Assembly (NCBI GenBank): GCA_027623875.1
Contig: JAQBUS010000050.1
Coordinates: 1-6,973 of the forward strand
Direction: 5' to 3'
Source of the DNA: Pseudomonadota bacterium
GTDB lineage: Bacteria; Pseudomonadota; Alphaproteobacteria; Rhodobacterales; Rhodobacteraceae
Length of the DNA stretch: 6,973 nt
The notes below the pieces were generated by a model that made no database searches, had not been told where the DNA came from, and saw only the letters and a list, made by a program, of their open reading frames with translations. This document shows, in pieces, positions 6,461 through 6,973 of this stretch (its first letter is position 1; each line of letters starts with the position of its first letter). Made by a program: the position numbers and the translations under genes.

Positions 6461-6916
6461 TTAAAAATTTTCCTTGTGTGTAACTATATTTTTACACCAC
6501 CAATACAGCTCATCTTCTGTCATTGTATGCTTAATTAAGTTAACACGCCAACATACCAGTTGAATGTTAGTAATTAGGTACTCTATGTTTGGATCTATTC
6601 TGTCAACCGACACGTTCGTGTTCCGTTTTTCTCCGCCCTTGTGCCATGTCATAAAGACCCCGGACAACGAACAACGGCCGTTTTGATTGTCCCATAATTC
6701 ACTAAGACTTTCTGGGGTAATTTCAAATACCATTCCCTCTGTTTTTTCTCTTGAGTACTTTAAATGGCTCCATAGATTTTTTAAATATTTATGAGGGCTG
6801 GACGATTTACTTATATTACGTTCCATTGAAGTACACGCTCGGCAATTCAATCTTGTTTTTTCAAAGTCTGCTTTTGGCAAATCTTTTTTACATCGCTCGC
6901 ATATTTTATTAGCCAT
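6461..6916 (-). CDS. HNH endonuclease with N-terminal zinc ribbon
   Basis: This 151-residue protein is a metal-dependent DNA nuclease of the His-Me finger type. At the N-terminus CERC (6-9) and CRAC (25-28) form a probable zinc ribbon. The nuclease part has ELWDNQNGRCSLSGVFMTW (73-91), then VSVDRIDPNIEYLITNIQLVCWRVNLIKHTMTEDEL (102-137). The pattern S-x-D-R-I-D, then N-I-Q-L-V-C, then N-x-x-K is what I recall from many free-standing phage HNH proteins. In this subtype the first histidine of a classic HNH core is not obvious, the D-R-I-D segment standing in its place. It lies 14 bases before terS, where HNH proteins that aid packaging are often found, but the small ribbon-plus-HNH build also fits a homing endonuclease. 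By my count bases 6481-6900 are about 38% GC, against about 48% in five 60-base lines sampled from terL, which favours separate acquisition. No SD precedes the ATG at 6916. Confidence 0.85.
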   Translation of the reverse strand: MANKICERCKKDLPKADFEKTRLNCRACTSMERNISKSSSPHKYLKNLWSHLKYSREKTEGMVFEITPESLSELWDNQNGRCSLSGVFMTWHKGGEKRNTNVSVDRIDPNIEYLITNIQLVCWRVNLIKHTMTEDELYWWCKNIVTHKENF

Positions 6917-6973
6917 AATTTTTGTAAAAAAATTTTTATAAAAAAAAAACTATACCACATCACGTTCTCATTC
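6917..6973 (-). promoter_or_regulatory. A/T-rich leader with candidate extended -10 promoter
   Basis: On the minus strand TG-G-TATAGT (6949-6957) matches an extended -10 element (TGnTATAAT) at all but one position. It lies 32 bases before the HNH start. Any -35 would fall at or beyond the window edge. Downstream are ten T's (6940-6949) and alternating A and T runs up to the ATG, with no SD. A host-type promoter driving the whole HNH-to-scaffold block is plausible, but in such A/T-rich DNA the match could be chance. Confidence 0.3.
6962..6971 (-). repeat. Copy 2 of a 10-base word shared by the two non-coding regions
   Basis: The minus strand reads ATGAGAACGT, 45 bases before the HNH ATG and just upstream of the candidate extended -10. 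It is identical to 990-999. The match cannot be extended in either direction (neighbouring bases differ). Confidence 0.4.

Noticed and set aside
6940..6949. Ten T's on the minus strand as a terminator for an upstream gene
   Set aside because: No stable hairpin precedes the run in the visible 24 bases. A longer upstream view would be needed to revive this.
1..6973. tRNA, CRISPR array, insertion sequence, attachment site or defence system
   Set aside because: No cloverleaf, regularly spaced repeats, transposase, terminal inverted repeats or defence-type motifs were seen; nearly all bases belong to head and packaging genes.

Overview
The window is a tightly packed block of tailed-phage (Caudoviricetes) head and DNA-packaging genes, all on the minus strand, so the biological order runs from high to low coordinates: HNH endonuclease, small terminase (TerS), large terminase (TerL), portal, scaffold, major capsid protein (MCP). 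This is the standard morphogenesis order of a double-stranded DNA phage. The capsid resembles the N4 gp56 family and the portal resembles the long P22 type, which together suggest a short-tailed or N4/P22-related virus. No tail gene is in view, so that is inference. The host cannot be fixed: the DNA is moderately A/T-rich, and Shine-Dalgarno (SD) sequences of the GGAGG type point to a bacterial host. No integrase, repressor, tRNA, CRISPR array or transposon was seen.

Layout. 6917-6973 is an A/T-rich leader with a possible extended -10 promoter. 6461-6916 encodes a small zinc-ribbon HNH endonuclease. 5922-6446 is terS, which overlaps the start of terL (4295-5944). The terL stop and the portal start share one base (TAATG). 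The portal gene (2190-4295) is followed after 5 bases by the scaffold gene (1120-2184), whose SD lies in the last codons of the portal gene. 907-1119 is a 213-base non-coding leader with inverted repeats. 1-906 is the 5' part of the MCP gene, which runs off the low-coordinate edge with no stop.

How the genes work together. Scaffold and MCP build the procapsid around a dodecameric portal at one vertex. TerS selects phage DNA. TerL cuts it and pumps it through the portal by ATP hydrolysis. The HNH protein may help cutting during packaging or may be a free-standing homing endonuclease. The two proteins needed in hundreds of copies (scaffold, MCP) have strong SDs. The low-copy machinery has weak or no SD and relies on overlapping starts and stops, so stoichiometry seems to be set partly at translation.

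Nothing here amounts to a clearly new defence or mobile system. The points most worth a second look are the structured MCP leader, a 10-base word shared by the only two sizeable non-coding stretches, and an N-terminal four-cysteine ribbon on TerL that resembles the one on the neighbouring HNH protein.
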